Origin: Bacteroidota bacterium
Lineage (GTDB): Bacteria > Bacteroidota > Bacteroidia > Cytophagales > Spirosomataceae
Assembly (NCBI GenBank): GCA_020161355.1
Contig: JAIUOF010000007.1
Span: 62,001-126,000, forward strand
DNA: 64,000 nucleotides
Reading direction: 5' to 3'
Part shown: one piece after another, positions 35,851 through 45,460 of the stretch
Numbering within the stretch: position 1 is the stretch's first letter
How the letters are laid out: every line of letters starts with the position of its first letter
Made by a program: the position numbers and the translations under genes
The notes under the pieces: model-generated
What the model saw: only the letters and a program-made list of their open reading frames with translations
What the model was told of the DNA's origin: nothing
Databases searched by the model: none

Positions 35851-36621
35851 ATGACTGAGTTTTTCAAATATCAGGGTACAGGCAATGACTTCGTAATGAT
35901 TGACAATCGTCAGGGATTGATTAATCTTACAACAGAAGACATCGAAAAAGTGTGTCACCGGAGGTTTGGCGTCGGTGCCGACGGCCTCATAATGATTGAA
36001 AATATCGAAGGTTATGATTTCAAAATGAAATATTATAATGCCGATGGTCGGGAAGGTTCCATGTGTGGAAACGGCGGTCGTTGTGCAGTACAGTTTGCTT
36101 CGGATCTGAAGATTTTTAAAGATAAAACTTCGTTTTTGGCCGTGGACGGATCTCATGATTCTGAAATTAATGATGGGCTTGTTTTCCTTAAAATGATAGA
36201 TGTTGAAAGTATCAAAGAAGAAGACGAAGGTTATTTTTTAAATACAGGGTCCCCTCATTTGATTGTTTTTGTAGAAAATATCGGAACAATTGATGTAAAA
36301 ACCACCGGTGCTGCCATTAGATATTCCGAAAAATGGATGGCAAGAGGTGGTGTGAATGTCAATTTTACTGAAATTTTAGATTCGGGTCATATTAAAGTAA
36401 GAACCTACGAAAGAGGAGTCGAAGATGAAACCTATTCTTGTGGTACCGGAGTAACTGCCGCCGCAATTGTTTCAAATTACATAAAAAATTGCTCTGAAAA
36501 AATTAATATCGCTACCTTGGGTGGTGACCTGAAAGTTAGTTTTTCTAAATCTAATCCTTCAGATTATACTAATATTCACCTGATTGGACCTGCAAAATTT
36601 GTTTTTAAGGGTTATTTGTAA
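35851..36621 (+). CDS. dapF: Diaminopimelate epimerase
   Basis: A 256-residue DapF that converts LL- to meso-diaminopimelate for lysine and peptidoglycan. The two catalytic cysteines are Cys72 in GSMCGNGGRC and Cys197 in YSCGTGVTAAA. The N-terminal YQGTGNDFVMIDN is also typical. ATG at 35851 is used; the GTG at 35818 lies inside the rplS terminator. Length is slightly short of the usual 270 but complete. Confidence 0.95.
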   Translation: MTEFFKYQGTGNDFVMIDNRQGLINLTTEDIEKVCHRRFGVGADGLIMIENIEGYDFKMKYYNADGREGSMCGNGGRCAVQFASDLKIFKDKTSFLAVDGSHDSEINDGLVFLKMIDVESIKEEDEGYFLNTGSPHLIVFVENIGTIDVKTTGAAIRYSEKWMARGGVNVNFTEILDSGHIKVRTYERGVEDETYSCGTGVTAAAIVSNYIKNCSEKINIATLGGDLKVSFSKSNPSDYTNIHLIGPAKFVFKGYL

Positions 36622-36638
36622 TCATTTTTTGATTTTTT

Positions 36639-36670
36639 TTTGTAGAAAGACAATTTTTGTACTAAAATTG
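36639..36670 (+). promoter_or_regulatory. Candidate promoter of rho
   Basis: TTTG at 36639-36642, 20 bases, then TAAAATTG at 36663-36670 (seven of eight positions of the -7 consensus). The leader would be about 120 bases. Confidence 0.45.
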
Positions 36671-36796
36671 CATTCAAATTATAGAATTACCTCAGGAAAC
36701 TCTCCGATTAGTAATTTCAAATATCAAATCTCTTTTAGATTTTTCAATCATTTGTTTTACAAACCCTCTGTTTTGTTTTCTTAAACAACATATTAT

Positions 36797-38623
36797 ATGT
36801 ATCAACAAGACGACCTGAAGACCAAACTTCTGTCTGAATTAAAAAGTATTTGTGCTGATCTTAAAATAGATTATGACATGAGTGCTTCAAAAAAAGAAAT
36901 TATCCAAACGATTATTGACAAACAGCCTAAAGATCAGGAAAATGCTGTGAAAAGTGTGCCAAAAGCTAAAGCTACTAAAACTGCTGAGCCTAAAGTCACC
37001 AAACCCAGGATAACCAAGGCAACTCCTTCAACCGTTGAGGCTGCACAGGAAGCTCCTCAGGTAGCAGAAGCACCAATAGAAAAAGTGGAGGAACCTACCC
37101 CTGAACCTGCCGCACCTGTTGCAACAGTTGAAAGTCCCAAGGAACAGGCACCCAGGCAAAGAAAACGTATCACCAGAATTGTTTCTGAAGATACAATGAC
37201 TCCTTCCTTGTTTAATGCCGGCAATCCTTCTTCTGAAATCGCAAAAACTGAAGCAGCTGATTCAAAAGAAAACATTGAGGAAGGATTTGGTGGAAATATT
37301 GAAGAGGAAGAGACCATTCCTCAAATTGCCCTTACCGATGAGGTCGACCTTTCTGATATAGAGGTAGATATTCCTGATATTACAGATGAAGATTTGGGGC
37401 TATTACCCGATGATGAAATCAGTAAAGAACAAAGGCAGGAAGCCAAGAGGAAAGAAGACTATGCAAGGTCTATTCGTAAGCAATTCAATACCTTAGTAAA
37501 AGAGTTTGATGGATTAATCGAGAATACAGGAGTTTTGGAAATCATGAGTGAAGGAAGCTACGGTTTTCTTCGTTCGGCAGATTACAATTACCTTGCAAGT
37601 CCCGACGATATATATGTTTCTCCTTCTCAAATCAAACTTTTCGGACTTAAAACCGGTGATACCATCAAAGGTTCAGTAAGGCCACCAAAGGACGGTGAGA
37701 AGTATTTCGCCTTACTTAAGGTGATATCAGTAAACGGTAAGACTACTGAGGAAATCAGAGACCGGATTCCATTTGAATATTTAACACCTCTCTTTCCCCA
37801 GGACAAAATACATTTGAGCACCAGACCTGACATCATGTCCACCAGGGTTCTGGATTTGTTTTCTCCAATTGGAAAAGGACAGCGTGGAATGATCGTAGCA
37901 CAGCCCAAAACCGGTAAAACCGTGCTTTTAAAAGAGATAGCCAATGCCATCACGATTAATCACCCAGAGGTTTATTTGATAATTTTGTTAATCGACGAAC
38001 GCCCTGAGGAGGTAACCGATATGCAACGCAGCGTAAGAGCAGAGGTTATTTCTTCAACTTTTGATGAAACTGCCGATAAGCACGTGAAAGTATCGGGAAT
38101 GGTGCTTGAAAAAGCAAAAAGATTGGTTGAGTCTGGTCATGATGTGGTGATATTACTTGACTCAATTACCCGTCTGGCCCGTGCCTATAATACCGTAATG
38201 CCATCTTCCGGAAAAATACTCTCCGGAGGTGTCGATGCCAATGCATTGCATAAGCCGAAAAGATTCTTTGGGGCGGCTCGTAAAATTGAAAACGGCGGCT
38301 CACTTACCATTGTGGCTACCGCGTTGATTGATACAGGTTCAAAAATGGACGAAGTTATTTTCGAAGAATTTAAAGGTACCGGTAACATGGAATTACAGCT
38401 TGACCGTCGTCTGGCCAATAAGCGTGTGTTCCCGTCAATTGATATCCTGGCTTCAGGTACACGTCGTGAGGATTTGCTAATGGACGCTGATGAGCTTAAA
38501 AGAGTATGGTTGTTGAGGAAGTTTATGGCCGACATGAACCCAATGGAGACTATGGAGTTTTTGTTGGATAAAATGAAAGGAACCAGAAACAACCAGGAAT
38601 TTTTGATGACCATGAACCGATAA
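36797..38623 (+). CDS. rho: Transcription termination factor Rho
   Basis: A 608-residue Rho, an RNA-dependent hexameric ATPase. Residues 1-45 resemble the Rho_N helical domain ([18 protein letters not shown]). Residues about 45-225 are an Ala/Pro/Glu/Thr-rich, then strongly acidic, insert. From about 230 the RNA-binding domain follows ([16 protein letters not shown]). The ATPase has Walker [14 protein letters not shown] with Lys374, Lys184 in E. coli, so the extension is about 190 residues. Rho inserts of this kind occur in Bacteroidota and Actinobacteria and bind RNA or tune termination. A strong terminator follows. Confidence 0.96.
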   Translation: MYQQDDLKTKLLSELKSICADLKIDYDMSASKKEIIQTIIDKQPKDQENAVKSVPKAKATKTAEPKVTKPRITKATPSTVEAAQEAPQVAEAPIEKVEEPTPEPAAPVATVESPKEQAPRQRKRITRIVSEDTMTPSLFNAGNPSSEIAKTEAADSKENIEEGFGGNIEEEETIPQIALTDEVDLSDIEVDIPDITDEDLGLLPDDEISKEQRQEAKRKEDYARSIRKQFNTLVKEFDGLIENTGVLEIMSEGSYGFLRSADYNYLASPDDIYVSPSQIKLFGLKTGDTIKGSVRPPKDGEKYFALLKVISVNGKTTEEIRDRIPFEYLTPLFPQDKIHLSTRPDIMSTRVLDLFSPIGKGQRGMIVAQPKTGKTVLLKEIANAITINHPEVYLIILLIDERPEEVTDMQRSVRAEVISSTFDETADKHVKVSGMVLEKAKRLVESGHDVVILLDSITRLARAYNTVMPSSGKILSGGVDANALHKPKRFFGAARKIENGGSLTIVATALIDTGSKMDEVIFEEFKGTGNMELQLDRRLANKRVFPSIDILASGTRREDLLMDADELKRVWLLRKFMADMNPMETMEFLLDKMKGTRNNQEFLMTMNR

Positions 38624-38644
38624 AATCAAAAAAAATATTGTAAT

Positions 38645-38676
38645 AAAGGGGAGAGTAATGAATTACTCTCCTTTTT
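38645..38676 (+). terminator. Intrinsic terminator of rho
   Basis: A perfect 10-bp stem (GGAGAGTAAT with ATTACTCTCC), a 2-base loop and TTTTT. Confidence 0.88.
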
Positions 38677-38797
38677 GTTTTTTATTGAAAAAATCTGTTA
38701 CTTTTTGAAAAAAAAATGTCTAATTAATTGGGATTGTGAATTTTGTGTTAAATTGTAGTCCTAAAATCTTTTTCAATTTTTAACCCCATTCTATATC

Positions 38798-39337
38798 ATG
38801 AACAGATTCTTGATACCACTATTAATCTTTCTGGGGTCATTGCTTTACAGTTGGTTTTGGAATTGTTATCGTCAACCACATTGTGGTGTTGGTGACCCGA
38901 TTCCTGCCGAGCAAGTAATTTCAGCTGCACCTACAGTTGATAGTACAGCAACGGTTGATACCACGAAAGTTGTTATGACACCCGAGGAAAGCGTACTATT
39001 TGAACCTTTGGATGTTTATTTTGATTCCGGTAAATCTTCTATTAACAGAAGTGCTGAAATTGAAGCCTGGTTAGCTACAGCGAAAGCCTATCTTGCCAAA
39101 AATCCTTCTGAAAAACTGAGTGTTACCGGACATACCGATAGTGATGGTGACGATGCCTTTAATCAGGCTTTGTCAGAAAAAAGAGCCAAACTTGTAAAAA
39201 GTATTTTAATAAAAGATGGCTTTGCAGCGGAGGCTCTTGTAACTGATGGCAAAGGTGAATCTGAGCCTATGGTTGCCAACGATTCCCCTGAAAATAAATC
39301 AAAAAACAGACGTGTTTCAATCAGACTTATAAAATAG
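38798..39337 (+). CDS. OmpA-family protein
   Basis: A 179-residue envelope protein. A hydrophobic N-terminal anchor (MNRFLIPLLIFLGSLLYSWFW) is followed by a short Thr/Val-rich linker and an OmpA_C peptidoglycan-binding domain: DVYFDSGKSSINRSAE, VTGHTDSDGDDAFNQALSEKRA and KSKNRRVSIRL. The Asp and Arg that hold diaminopimelate are present. No outer-membrane barrel is attached. It precedes the membrane HhH gene by 22 bases, so the two are probably co-transcribed. Confidence 0.9.
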   Translation: MNRFLIPLLIFLGSLLYSWFWNCYRQPHCGVGDPIPAEQVISAAPTVDSTATVDTTKVVMTPEESVLFEPLDVYFDSGKSSINRSAEIEAWLATAKAYLAKNPSEKLSVTGHTDSDGDDAFNQALSEKRAKLVKSILIKDGFAAEALVTDGKGESEPMVANDSPENKSKNRRVSIRLIK

Positions 39338-39359
39338 TAACATTAAAAAAGATATCAAA

Positions 39360-39908
39360 ATGGAAAATATTTCTTGTTTATTAAAAAACTTCCCCTGGGA
39401 TTTATTCTTGTTTTTACTTGGCCTTGGGCTATTATTGTGGTGGTTACTTTCAAGCCTGATTGGTGGTCGTTTAAAGTCACACGCCGCCGAGTTACAGGAT
39501 AGAATTAATTTTTTAGAGGGAGAACTGGAAGCGTGCCGTAAATCAAAAGTTGCTGCTACTGTTGAAGCTCCCAAGGTTTCGGCAGAAGCAGGTATTTCGG
39601 CTGGAGCCGCTGGTGTTGCTGCTGCATCTTTAGCTCCAAAAGCAAAAAATACTAAAAAAGACGATTTGAAAGTAGTGGAAGGCATCGGGCCCAAAATTGA
39701 GGAATTATGCCATAATGCCGGGATTTATACTTTTGCTGAATTGGCCGACACTCCTGTTGAGAAAATTAAGGCAATTCTGGATGCTGCAGGTCCAAGATTC
39801 CAAATGCATGATCCTTCTACCTGGCCTCAGCAATCGGCTTTGGCTCGTGACGGCAAATGGGATGAGCTTAAAAAATGGCAGGAGGAACTAAATAAAGGTA
39901 AAGCCTGA
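39360..39908 (+). CDS. Membrane-anchored helix-hairpin-helix protein
   Basis: A 182-residue protein. Residues 10-35 form one membrane helix (WDLFLFLLGLGLLLWWLLSSL). A coiled coil follows (ELQDRINFLEGELEAC), then an Ala-rich linker. The C-terminal helix-hairpin-helix-type domain reads DDLKVVEGIGPKIEELCHNAG, then a second turn, and DPSTWPQQSALARDGKWDEL. In soluble proteins this domain binds DNA or acts as a protein-interaction module, so its place at the membrane is unusual. Similar proteins are common in Bacteroidota and uncharacterised. It follows the OmpA-like gene. Confidence 0.8.
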   Translation: MENISCLLKNFPWDLFLFLLGLGLLLWWLLSSLIGGRLKSHAAELQDRINFLEGELEACRKSKVAATVEAPKVSAEAGISAGAAGVAAASLAPKAKNTKKDDLKVVEGIGPKIEELCHNAGIYTFAELADTPVEKIKAILDAAGPRFQMHDPSTWPQQSALARDGKWDELKKWQEELNKGKA

Positions 39909-39932
39909 TATTTTTTGTTAAATATTATTTGG

Positions 39933-39958
39933 AAAACGAGGGGAAACCCTCGTTTTTT
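39933..39958 (+). terminator. Intrinsic terminator
   Basis: ACGAGGG and CCCTCGT pair around a GAAA tetraloop, with an A-run before and six T after. It ends the OmpA-HhH unit. Confidence 0.88.
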
Positions 39959-40025
39959 GTTTATCAGGAGACTAGTTCTCCGGTCTCTGTAAAATATCAG
40001 AATGATACTTTTTAGCTTATAATTA

Positions 40026-40544
40026 ATGGACATAAAGATTAAGGAAAAAATTAGCAAGATAAACACTTTTGTTTTTGATGTGGACGGTGTATTTACCGAT
40101 GGTACTATACTGGTTGGTGAAAATGATATTCAACGCACTTTTAGTGTCAGGGATGGGTATGCTGTACAAATGGCTGCCAATCAGGGTTATAAGATGGCGG
40201 TTATTTCAGGAGGAAAACAAGAAAGTATAAAGAAAAGGTTAACCGGGTTGGGTATAAAAGATGTTTTTCTTGCAGTCGCTACAGACCAAAAACCAGTTGT
40301 CTTTGAGAAATTTTTAAATGACAATTTGATAAAAGAAGATGAAGTACTTTATATCGGCGACGATATTCCTGATCTGTTATTGATGCAAAAATACAGGGTC
40401 TTTTCGTGTTGCCCACAAGATTCAACCCCTGAAGTGATTGAAATAGCTGATTATATTTGTGAAAAGTGTGGAGGGAAAGGAGCAGTAAGAGAGGTGATTG
40501 AACTGGTCATGAAATACCAGAAAACCTGGATGATAGGGTTTTGA
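40026..40544 (+). CDS. kdsC: 3-deoxy-D-manno-octulosonate 8-phosphate phosphatase
   Basis: A 172-residue HAD phosphatase of the KdsC group that removes phosphate from KDO-8-P for lipopolysaccharide. The catalytic DVDGVFTDG has nucleophile Asp18 and acid/base Asp20. Other motifs are ISGGKQESIKKRLTGLGI and YIGDDIPDLLLM. There is no cap domain, as expected for KdsC. No kdsA/kdsB genes are near. Confidence 0.9.
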   Translation: MDIKIKEKISKINTFVFDVDGVFTDGTILVGENDIQRTFSVRDGYAVQMAANQGYKMAVISGGKQESIKKRLTGLGIKDVFLAVATDQKPVVFEKFLNDNLIKEDEVLYIGDDIPDLLLMQKYRVFSCCPQDSTPEVIEIADYICEKCGGKGAVREVIELVMKYQKTWMIGF

Positions 40545-40551
40545 AAAGAAT

Positions 40552-40597
40552 CCAAACTGTTGACCTTGAAATTTTCATCAAAAAATCCACAGTTTGG
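40552..40597. repeat. Inverted repeat between convergent genes
   Basis: CCAAACTGT at 40552-40560 and ACAGTTTGG at 40589-40597 form a perfect 9-bp stem around 28 bases. There is no T-run, so it may act as a barrier between kdsC and the LytTR gene or be a protein site; its role is open. Confidence 0.45.
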
Positions 40598-40607
40598 TAA
40601 TTTAAAA

Positions 40608-41489
40608 TCAAAGATTTTCCAGATTTTTTCTGTACCGGTTTGAAACCTTCACCATTTCATTGACTTTGGCAATCGCGATTTCGTAGCCACGTGCATTGCC
40701 GGTTACTTTCATAATAGCATTGGCATTAAGCACAATATTTTTATGGAATTTAATAAACTGGGGATGATGACTTAATTCGTCTCTTACTTCTTTTTCCGGA
40801 ATATTAATGATTGATTTATCTATTCCAAATGGATTTTGATAGTAAAACTCCGAAGTATTTTCATTGATTTTTGCATAAATCAATTGATTAGGTATCAAAC
40901 TTAGCTTTTCACCATTGCCCAAAAAGACCAATATTTTCAAAGGATTCTCAGAATTGATGATATTTTTTGATGCAAGTTCCGCATTTAAGTTTTCAGCCTT
41001 CCTCGTGAATTTATTGGTATGCATACTTTCCTGAACATAAATAAAAATAATAATAGGAATTAATGAATAGGCAAAAAACAGCAAACTATCCACAGGAAAA
41101 GAAAAGCCGGACAGCGGAATGGTGTTCCAGTAAATGCCAAGTCCGAAAAATATTAAAAATGACATCAAAATTGACTGAAAAAGTTGCTTAGAGCCTGTCC
41201 AGTGGTGTTCATCATAAAATGGTTTGGCCAAAAGCGGGAATATAAATTCACATATAAGCATTAGCCCGAGAGCGATTAGTCCGGAAATTGAAATAGCCAT
41301 ATTCCTGGGCTCTGTTTCAAGAAAACTCATTCCAAAAGGCTTGATTACGTAAAGAACGAGAAAAATGATGGTTGCAATCGCCACCGAATGTAATAGGCCC
41401 CTGATTGATAGTGTAGAAGAATGATAAGGCTTTTTAAAAGTATTTAAAGCTGAGTTAACAGAGCTTTTGATTTTATTAAGAAAAGACAT
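40608..41489 (-). CDS. Membrane-bound LytTR transcriptional regulator
   Basis: A 293-residue regulator. Four membrane helices lie between residues about 35 and 160 (LLHSVAIATIIFLVLYVI, ISISGLIALGLMLICEFIF, FQSILMSFLIFFGLGIYW, SLLFFAYSLIPIIIFIYV). A LytTR DNA-binding domain follows from about 200 (KLSLIPNQLIYAKINENTSEFYY, FIKFHKNIVLNANAIMKV, VKVSNRYRKNL). It would sense a membrane or external cue without a separate kinase. ATG at 41489 is used rather than a TTG nine codons upstream. It is divergent from the FKBP-Prc genes, a possible target (inference). Confidence 0.87.
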   Translation of the reverse strand: MSFLNKIKSSVNSALNTFKKPYHSSTLSIRGLLHSVAIATIIFLVLYVIKPFGMSFLETEPRNMAISISGLIALGLMLICEFIFPLLAKPFYDEHHWTGSKQLFQSILMSFLIFFGLGIYWNTIPLSGFSFPVDSLLFFAYSLIPIIIFIYVQESMHTNKFTRKAENLNAELASKNIINSENPLKILVFLGNGEKLSLIPNQLIYAKINENTSEFYYQNPFGIDKSIINIPEKEVRDELSHHPQFIKFHKNIVLNANAIMKVTGNARGYEIAIAKVNEMVKVSNRYRKNLENL

Positions 41490-41655
41490 TTTTTTATTGA
41501 TTAAATTACTCAACAAAAGATTTTCAAAAATTATACCACAAACATATAACGGTAAAATTTGTTAATCTTTATGTTAAAAATGTTAAATTTATTACGTTTT
41601 TTTGTCATTCTAACGTATTTAGATAAATTTTTTTGTAAAACTTATAAAATATAAA

Positions 41656-42327
41656 ATGAAATTATCCTCAAAAAAAGTAGTTGTTATTCTTTTTGTATCA
41701 GTTATTACTTTTAGCAAAACCCAGGCACAATCCCTAAAAACAGCTCTTGACTCTCTTAGTTATGCCATTGGAATAAATGTTGGAGACAATATCAGAAATC
41801 AAAAATTAAGTGTTAATGCTGACATTTTGGCAAAAGGCATTAAAGATGCCATGGCAAATAATAAAGGTATTATGACTTCAGAATCATCGAGTGCATTTAT
41901 CCAATCTTATTTTCAAAGAGAAAGTGAAAAAGTAGGTATCGAAAATAAAACCAAAGGAGAGGCGTTTTTAGCTCAGAACAAAACCAAACCCGGTGTGACT
42001 ACTCTTAACAGTGGTCTCCAATATAAAATTCTGAAAACTGCGGAAGGCTCAAAACCTGCTGCTTCGGATAGGGTAAAAGTACATTATCATGGAACGTTGA
42101 TTGACGGTACAGTTTTTGATAGCTCAGTAAACAGGGGAGAGCCTGCTACGTTTGGCGTTACACAGGTGATAAAAGGTTGGGTTGAGGCCCTACAATTGAT
42201 GACTGTTGGCAGCAAATGGACGCTTTACATACCTTCTGAACTAGCTTATGGAATGCAGGCACCTCCAACCATCGGACCAAATCAGGTTTTGATTTTTGAC
42301 GTTGAATTGATTGAAATTGTTAAATAG
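41656..42327 (+). CDS. FKBP-type peptidyl-prolyl cis-trans isomerase, periplasmic
   Basis: A 223-residue exported FKBP. A signal peptide (MKLSSKKVVVILFVSVITFSKTQA) is followed by an N-terminal dimerisation domain (SLSYAIGINVGDNIRNQ, residues about 30-115). The FKBP catalytic domain comes next (VKVHYHGTLIDGTVFDSSVNRGEPATF, VIKGWVEALQLM, IPSELAYG). The order is that of E. coli FkpA and FklB. It should help fold envelope proteins and is followed after 25 bases by a Prc protease gene. Confidence 0.93.
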   Translation: MKLSSKKVVVILFVSVITFSKTQAQSLKTALDSLSYAIGINVGDNIRNQKLSVNADILAKGIKDAMANNKGIMTSESSSAFIQSYFQRESEKVGIENKTKGEAFLAQNKTKPGVTTLNSGLQYKILKTAEGSKPAASDRVKVHYHGTLIDGTVFDSSVNRGEPATFGVTQVIKGWVEALQLMTVGSKWTLYIPSELAYGMQAPPTIGPNQVLIFDVELIEIVK

Positions 42328-42352
42328 AACGTTTTTTGCAAAAAAACAAATT

Positions 42353-44437
42353 ATGAAAAAGACATTATTAACCTGGCTTGGTTCAGTAGCGGTATTTTTT
42401 GCTGTAGCTCAGTCGGAGACTCCCAAATACAGTTATTCTGATTTAGAGCCAACTGCCGCTCAAACCAAAGTTCAGGCCTTTGTGACTCAATTTTTAAACA
42501 ACTATCATTACAGTAAGTTTTCGATTGATGACTCACTTTCTGCAAAAGTTTGGAAAAGCTATATTGATAATGTCGATGGCTCAAGGGCTTATTTTACAGA
42601 ATCTGAAATCAAAGGTTTTGACAAATATCAATATAAAATTGATGAATCACTGCTGTCAGGCGATGTAGATCCGGCCTTTGAGGTTTTTAATCTTTACAGA
42701 AAAAAATATAAAGACCGCCATGCTTATATCAAAAATCTTTTGAGTAAACCTTTGGATTATACTACCAATGATACTTATGAAGTAAACCGCTCAAAAGCTC
42801 CCTGGGCAAAGACCGAAGCCGAACTGGATAAGATTTGGGACAAGATAATTTTGAGTCAGGCTTTGAGTTTGAAACTTGGTGGCAGTTCAGATAGTGCTAT
42901 CGTTGCTACTTTAAATAAACGCTACGATATGTACGAAACCAGGGTATTGAAATGGAGGTCGGAAGATGTTTTTCAGACGTTTGTAAACTCATTCACTGAA
43001 TCCATCGACCCTCATACTTCTTATATGATTCCGAGTACTGCTGCTCAGTTCAACATCGAAATGAGCCAGTCATTGGAAGGCATTGGTGCTACGCTTCAAA
43101 ACGAGGGTGACTTTGTGATGATTAAAGAGATTATACCAGGCGGGCCATTGTTTAAAAGTGGGCAGGGGAATAAAAACGACTATATTGTTGCGGTGGCTCA
43201 GGGGGATGAAGGTGAATACCAGGATATTATCGGATGGTTGACCGACGATGCAGTAAAACTGATTAGAGGCAAAAAAGGTACTATCGTTCGGTTGAAATTG
43301 CTGGCTTCGGATGCTCCGGCGGGCACAGAACCCAGGATTTTGAGACTTGAAAGAGAAAAAATCAAATTGGAAGAAGCTGTTGCTCAATCCAAAATCATTG
43401 ATATAAAACACGATAAAAAGGATTATAAAATTGGATTGGTAGAAATCCCAATGTTTTATCGTGATTTTGAAGATGCCAGAAAAGGCGGAGATTTTCAGTC
43501 CACCACCAAAGATGTGAAGAAGTTTTTGCTTGACTTTAAGGAAAAAGGTGTAGATGGGGTTTTGATAGATTTAAGAAATAATGGTGGAGGCTCACTGACC
43601 GAGGCCATAAATCTAACCGGACTGTTTATTAGTGAAGGACCGGTAGTACAGCGTCGTAGTTCACGCCAGAAAGTGGATGTGGAATATGACACCGAAAAGG
43701 AAGTAGTTTATAGCGGTCCACTGATGATATTGCAAAACAGATTTTCTGCTTCTGCATCTGAAATCTTTGCCGGGGCTATCCAGGATTATAAAAGAGGAGT
43801 AATAGTAGGAGAGAGATCTTACGGAAAAGGTACTGTACAGCAATTGGTTGATTTGGACCAATTTTTAAATTCTCCTAGAAGTGCTTCTCGTAGTGGTAGA
43901 GGTTCTGTGGCCGGCACCGGTAACGCTGCAGTAGGGGTAGGTTTTGAAAATAAAGAAAGATATGGACAGTTGAAGCTTACTACAGAGAAATTTTACCGAA
44001 TTACCGGAAATAGTACTCAATTAAAAGGTGTTGAGCCTGATATTCAGTTGCCATCTCCATTTGATCCTGATGAAATGGGTGAAAGCTCCCAGCCGACTGC
44101 CTTACCTTATGATCAGGTTGACCAGTCGGAATATATCAAGCAAGGTAATATTACCGACAAGCTGATTAATAAGCTTAATTTCAGGTTTCAATCAAGGCTC
44201 AAAACAGATCCGAACTTAAAGGATTTGGTCGAAGAGCTGGAAGAATATAAAATCCTGAAAGAAAAAAATGAGTATTCACTCAATTATGAAATCAGGAAAA
44301 AAGAAAAGGAAGATTCGGAAAAAAATAGAAAAGCAGTAAAGAAAATCAGTAAGTCAAACGGTTCCTCGAGTGATGATGATGTTTATCTTACTGAATCGGA
44401 AAAGATTTTGTGTGATTTGATTTCAAATTCGAAATAA
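42353..44437 (+). CDS. prc: Periplasmic carboxy-terminal processing protease (Prc/Tsp, S41)
   Basis: A 694-residue exported serine protease of family S41. The signal peptide is MKKTLLTWLGSVAVFFAVAQ. A PDZ domain at about 230-320 (LEGIGATLQNEGDFVMIKEIIPGGP) precedes the catalytic core with the Ser-Lys dyad: Ser467 in FSASASEIF and Lys492 in SYGKGTVQ, spaced 25 as in E. coli Tsp. The long N- and C-terminal regions match the Tsp type rather than short CtpA. It trims or degrades periplasmic proteins. The upstream TTG at 42311 lies inside the FKBP gene and is rejected. Confidence 0.94.
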   Translation: MKKTLLTWLGSVAVFFAVAQSETPKYSYSDLEPTAAQTKVQAFVTQFLNNYHYSKFSIDDSLSAKVWKSYIDNVDGSRAYFTESEIKGFDKYQYKIDESLLSGDVDPAFEVFNLYRKKYKDRHAYIKNLLSKPLDYTTNDTYEVNRSKAPWAKTEAELDKIWDKIILSQALSLKLGGSSDSAIVATLNKRYDMYETRVLKWRSEDVFQTFVNSFTESIDPHTSYMIPSTAAQFNIEMSQSLEGIGATLQNEGDFVMIKEIIPGGPLFKSGQGNKNDYIVAVAQGDEGEYQDIIGWLTDDAVKLIRGKKGTIVRLKLLASDAPAGTEPRILRLEREKIKLEEAVAQSKIIDIKHDKKDYKIGLVEIPMFYRDFEDARKGGDFQSTTKDVKKFLLDFKEKGVDGVLIDLRNNGGGSLTEAINLTGLFISEGPVVQRRSSRQKVDVEYDTEKEVVYSGPLMILQNRFSASASEIFAGAIQDYKRGVIVGERSYGKGTVQQLVDLDQFLNSPRSASRSGRGSVAGTGNAAVGVGFENKERYGQLKLTTEKFYRITGNSTQLKGVEPDIQLPSPFDPDEMGESSQPTALPYDQVDQSEYIKQGNITDKLINKLNFRFQSRLKTDPNLKDLVEELEEYKILKEKNEYSLNYEIRKKEKEDSEKNRKAVKKISKSNGSSSDDDVYLTESEKILCDLISNSK

Positions 44438-44444
44438 GATTAAT

Positions 44445-44473
44445 AAAAAACCCCGGACCAGCCGGGGTTTTTT
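44445..44473. terminator. Bidirectional intrinsic terminator
   Basis: CCCCGG and CCGGGG pair around ACCAG, flanked by six A and six T. It lies between the convergent prc and polyprenyl synthase genes. Confidence 0.9.
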
Positions 44474-44485
44474 ATTGACGAGATT

Positions 44486-45460
44486 TTATTTTTTTCTTTC
44501 TATAGTAAACCTGATCAGATTTTTTAGCGATGTTCTGAAAGGTGTATCTTTAAAGTCATCAAGTATTTCATTGGCTTCATCCACAAACTTATGCATGACT
44601 TTTTCGGTATATTCAATTCCTCCCGATGATTTTACATAGGCAATGACCTCCTGAACTTTTGCAGGCTTGTCAGATTCATTTTTAATAAGATTGATGATTC
44701 GCCTTTTTTCAAGCCAGGAGCTTTTGTTGAGTGCATATATCAAAGGCAAAGTCATCTTTTTTTCTTTGATGTCTATTCCGGTGGGTTTACCAATCTCATC
44801 TGTTCCAAAGTCAAACAGGTCATCCTTGATTTGAAATGCCATCCCTATTTTTTCACCTAAAAGTCTTGCCTTTTCAATGATTGCTTCAGTGGCACCTGTC
44901 GATGCCGCCCCCACCGCACAACAGGAAGCTATGAGAGAGGCAGTTTTTTGTCTGATAACCTCAAAATAAATATCTTCAGTAATATCCAGCCTTCTAGCTT
45001 TTTCAATCTGCAGCAGTTCGCCTTCCGACATCTCTTTTACAGCATTATTGACGATCGCCATCAGATTAAAGTCCTGATGTTTGATACTCAAATCAAGGCC
45101 TTTCGTAAGTAAAAAATCACCAACTAAAACCGCTATTTTATTCTTCCATAATGCATTTACAGAAAAGAAGCCTCTCCTGTAATTAGACTCGTCAACTACG
45201 TCATCATGTACCAGTGAAGCAGTATGAACCAACTCAATCAATGTAGCACCACGATAAGTAGGCTCAGCAATTTCACCAATAGTGCCGGCACTCAAAAAAA
45301 CAAACATAGGTCTTATTTGCTTTCCTTTGCGGTGGATGATATACTTCATGATTTGGTCAAGAAGCATCACATTAGTCCTCATAGATTCACGAAACTTCTT
45401 CTCAAAGTTTTTCATCTCGGAGGCTATAGGTGCCTGTATTTCATCGATTGATAGGGTCAT
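44486..45460 (-). CDS. Long-chain polyprenyl diphosphate synthase
   Basis: A 324-residue trans-prenyltransferase. The first Asp-rich motif is HDDVVDE (Asp86, Asp87, Asp90) and the second KDDLFDFG (Asp213, Asp214, Asp217). Residue 81, five before the first motif, is Ala, which leaves room for a long product as in octaprenyl or heptaprenyl synthases. It probably makes the menaquinone side chain. ATG at 45460 is chosen over a TTG six codons upstream. Confidence 0.92.
   Translation of the reverse strand: MTLSIDEIQAPIASEMKNFEKKFRESMRTNVMLLDQIMKYIIHRKGKQIRPMFVFLSAGTIGEIAEPTYRGATLIELVHTASLVHDDVVDESNYRRGFFSVNALWKNKIAVLVGDFLLTKGLDLSIKHQDFNLMAIVNNAVKEMSEGELLQIEKARRLDITEDIYFEVIRQKTASLIASCCAVGAASTGATEAIIEKARLLGEKIGMAFQIKDDLFDFGTDEIGKPTGIDIKEKKMTLPLIYALNKSSWLEKRRIINLIKNESDKPAKVQEVIAYVKSSGGIEYTEKVMHKFVDEANEILDDFKDTPFRTSLKNLIRFTIERKK

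Noticed and set aside
36584..36784. 66-codon rightward frame between dapF and rho
   Set aside because: It starts inside dapF, is Phe-rich from AT bias and covers the rho promoter.
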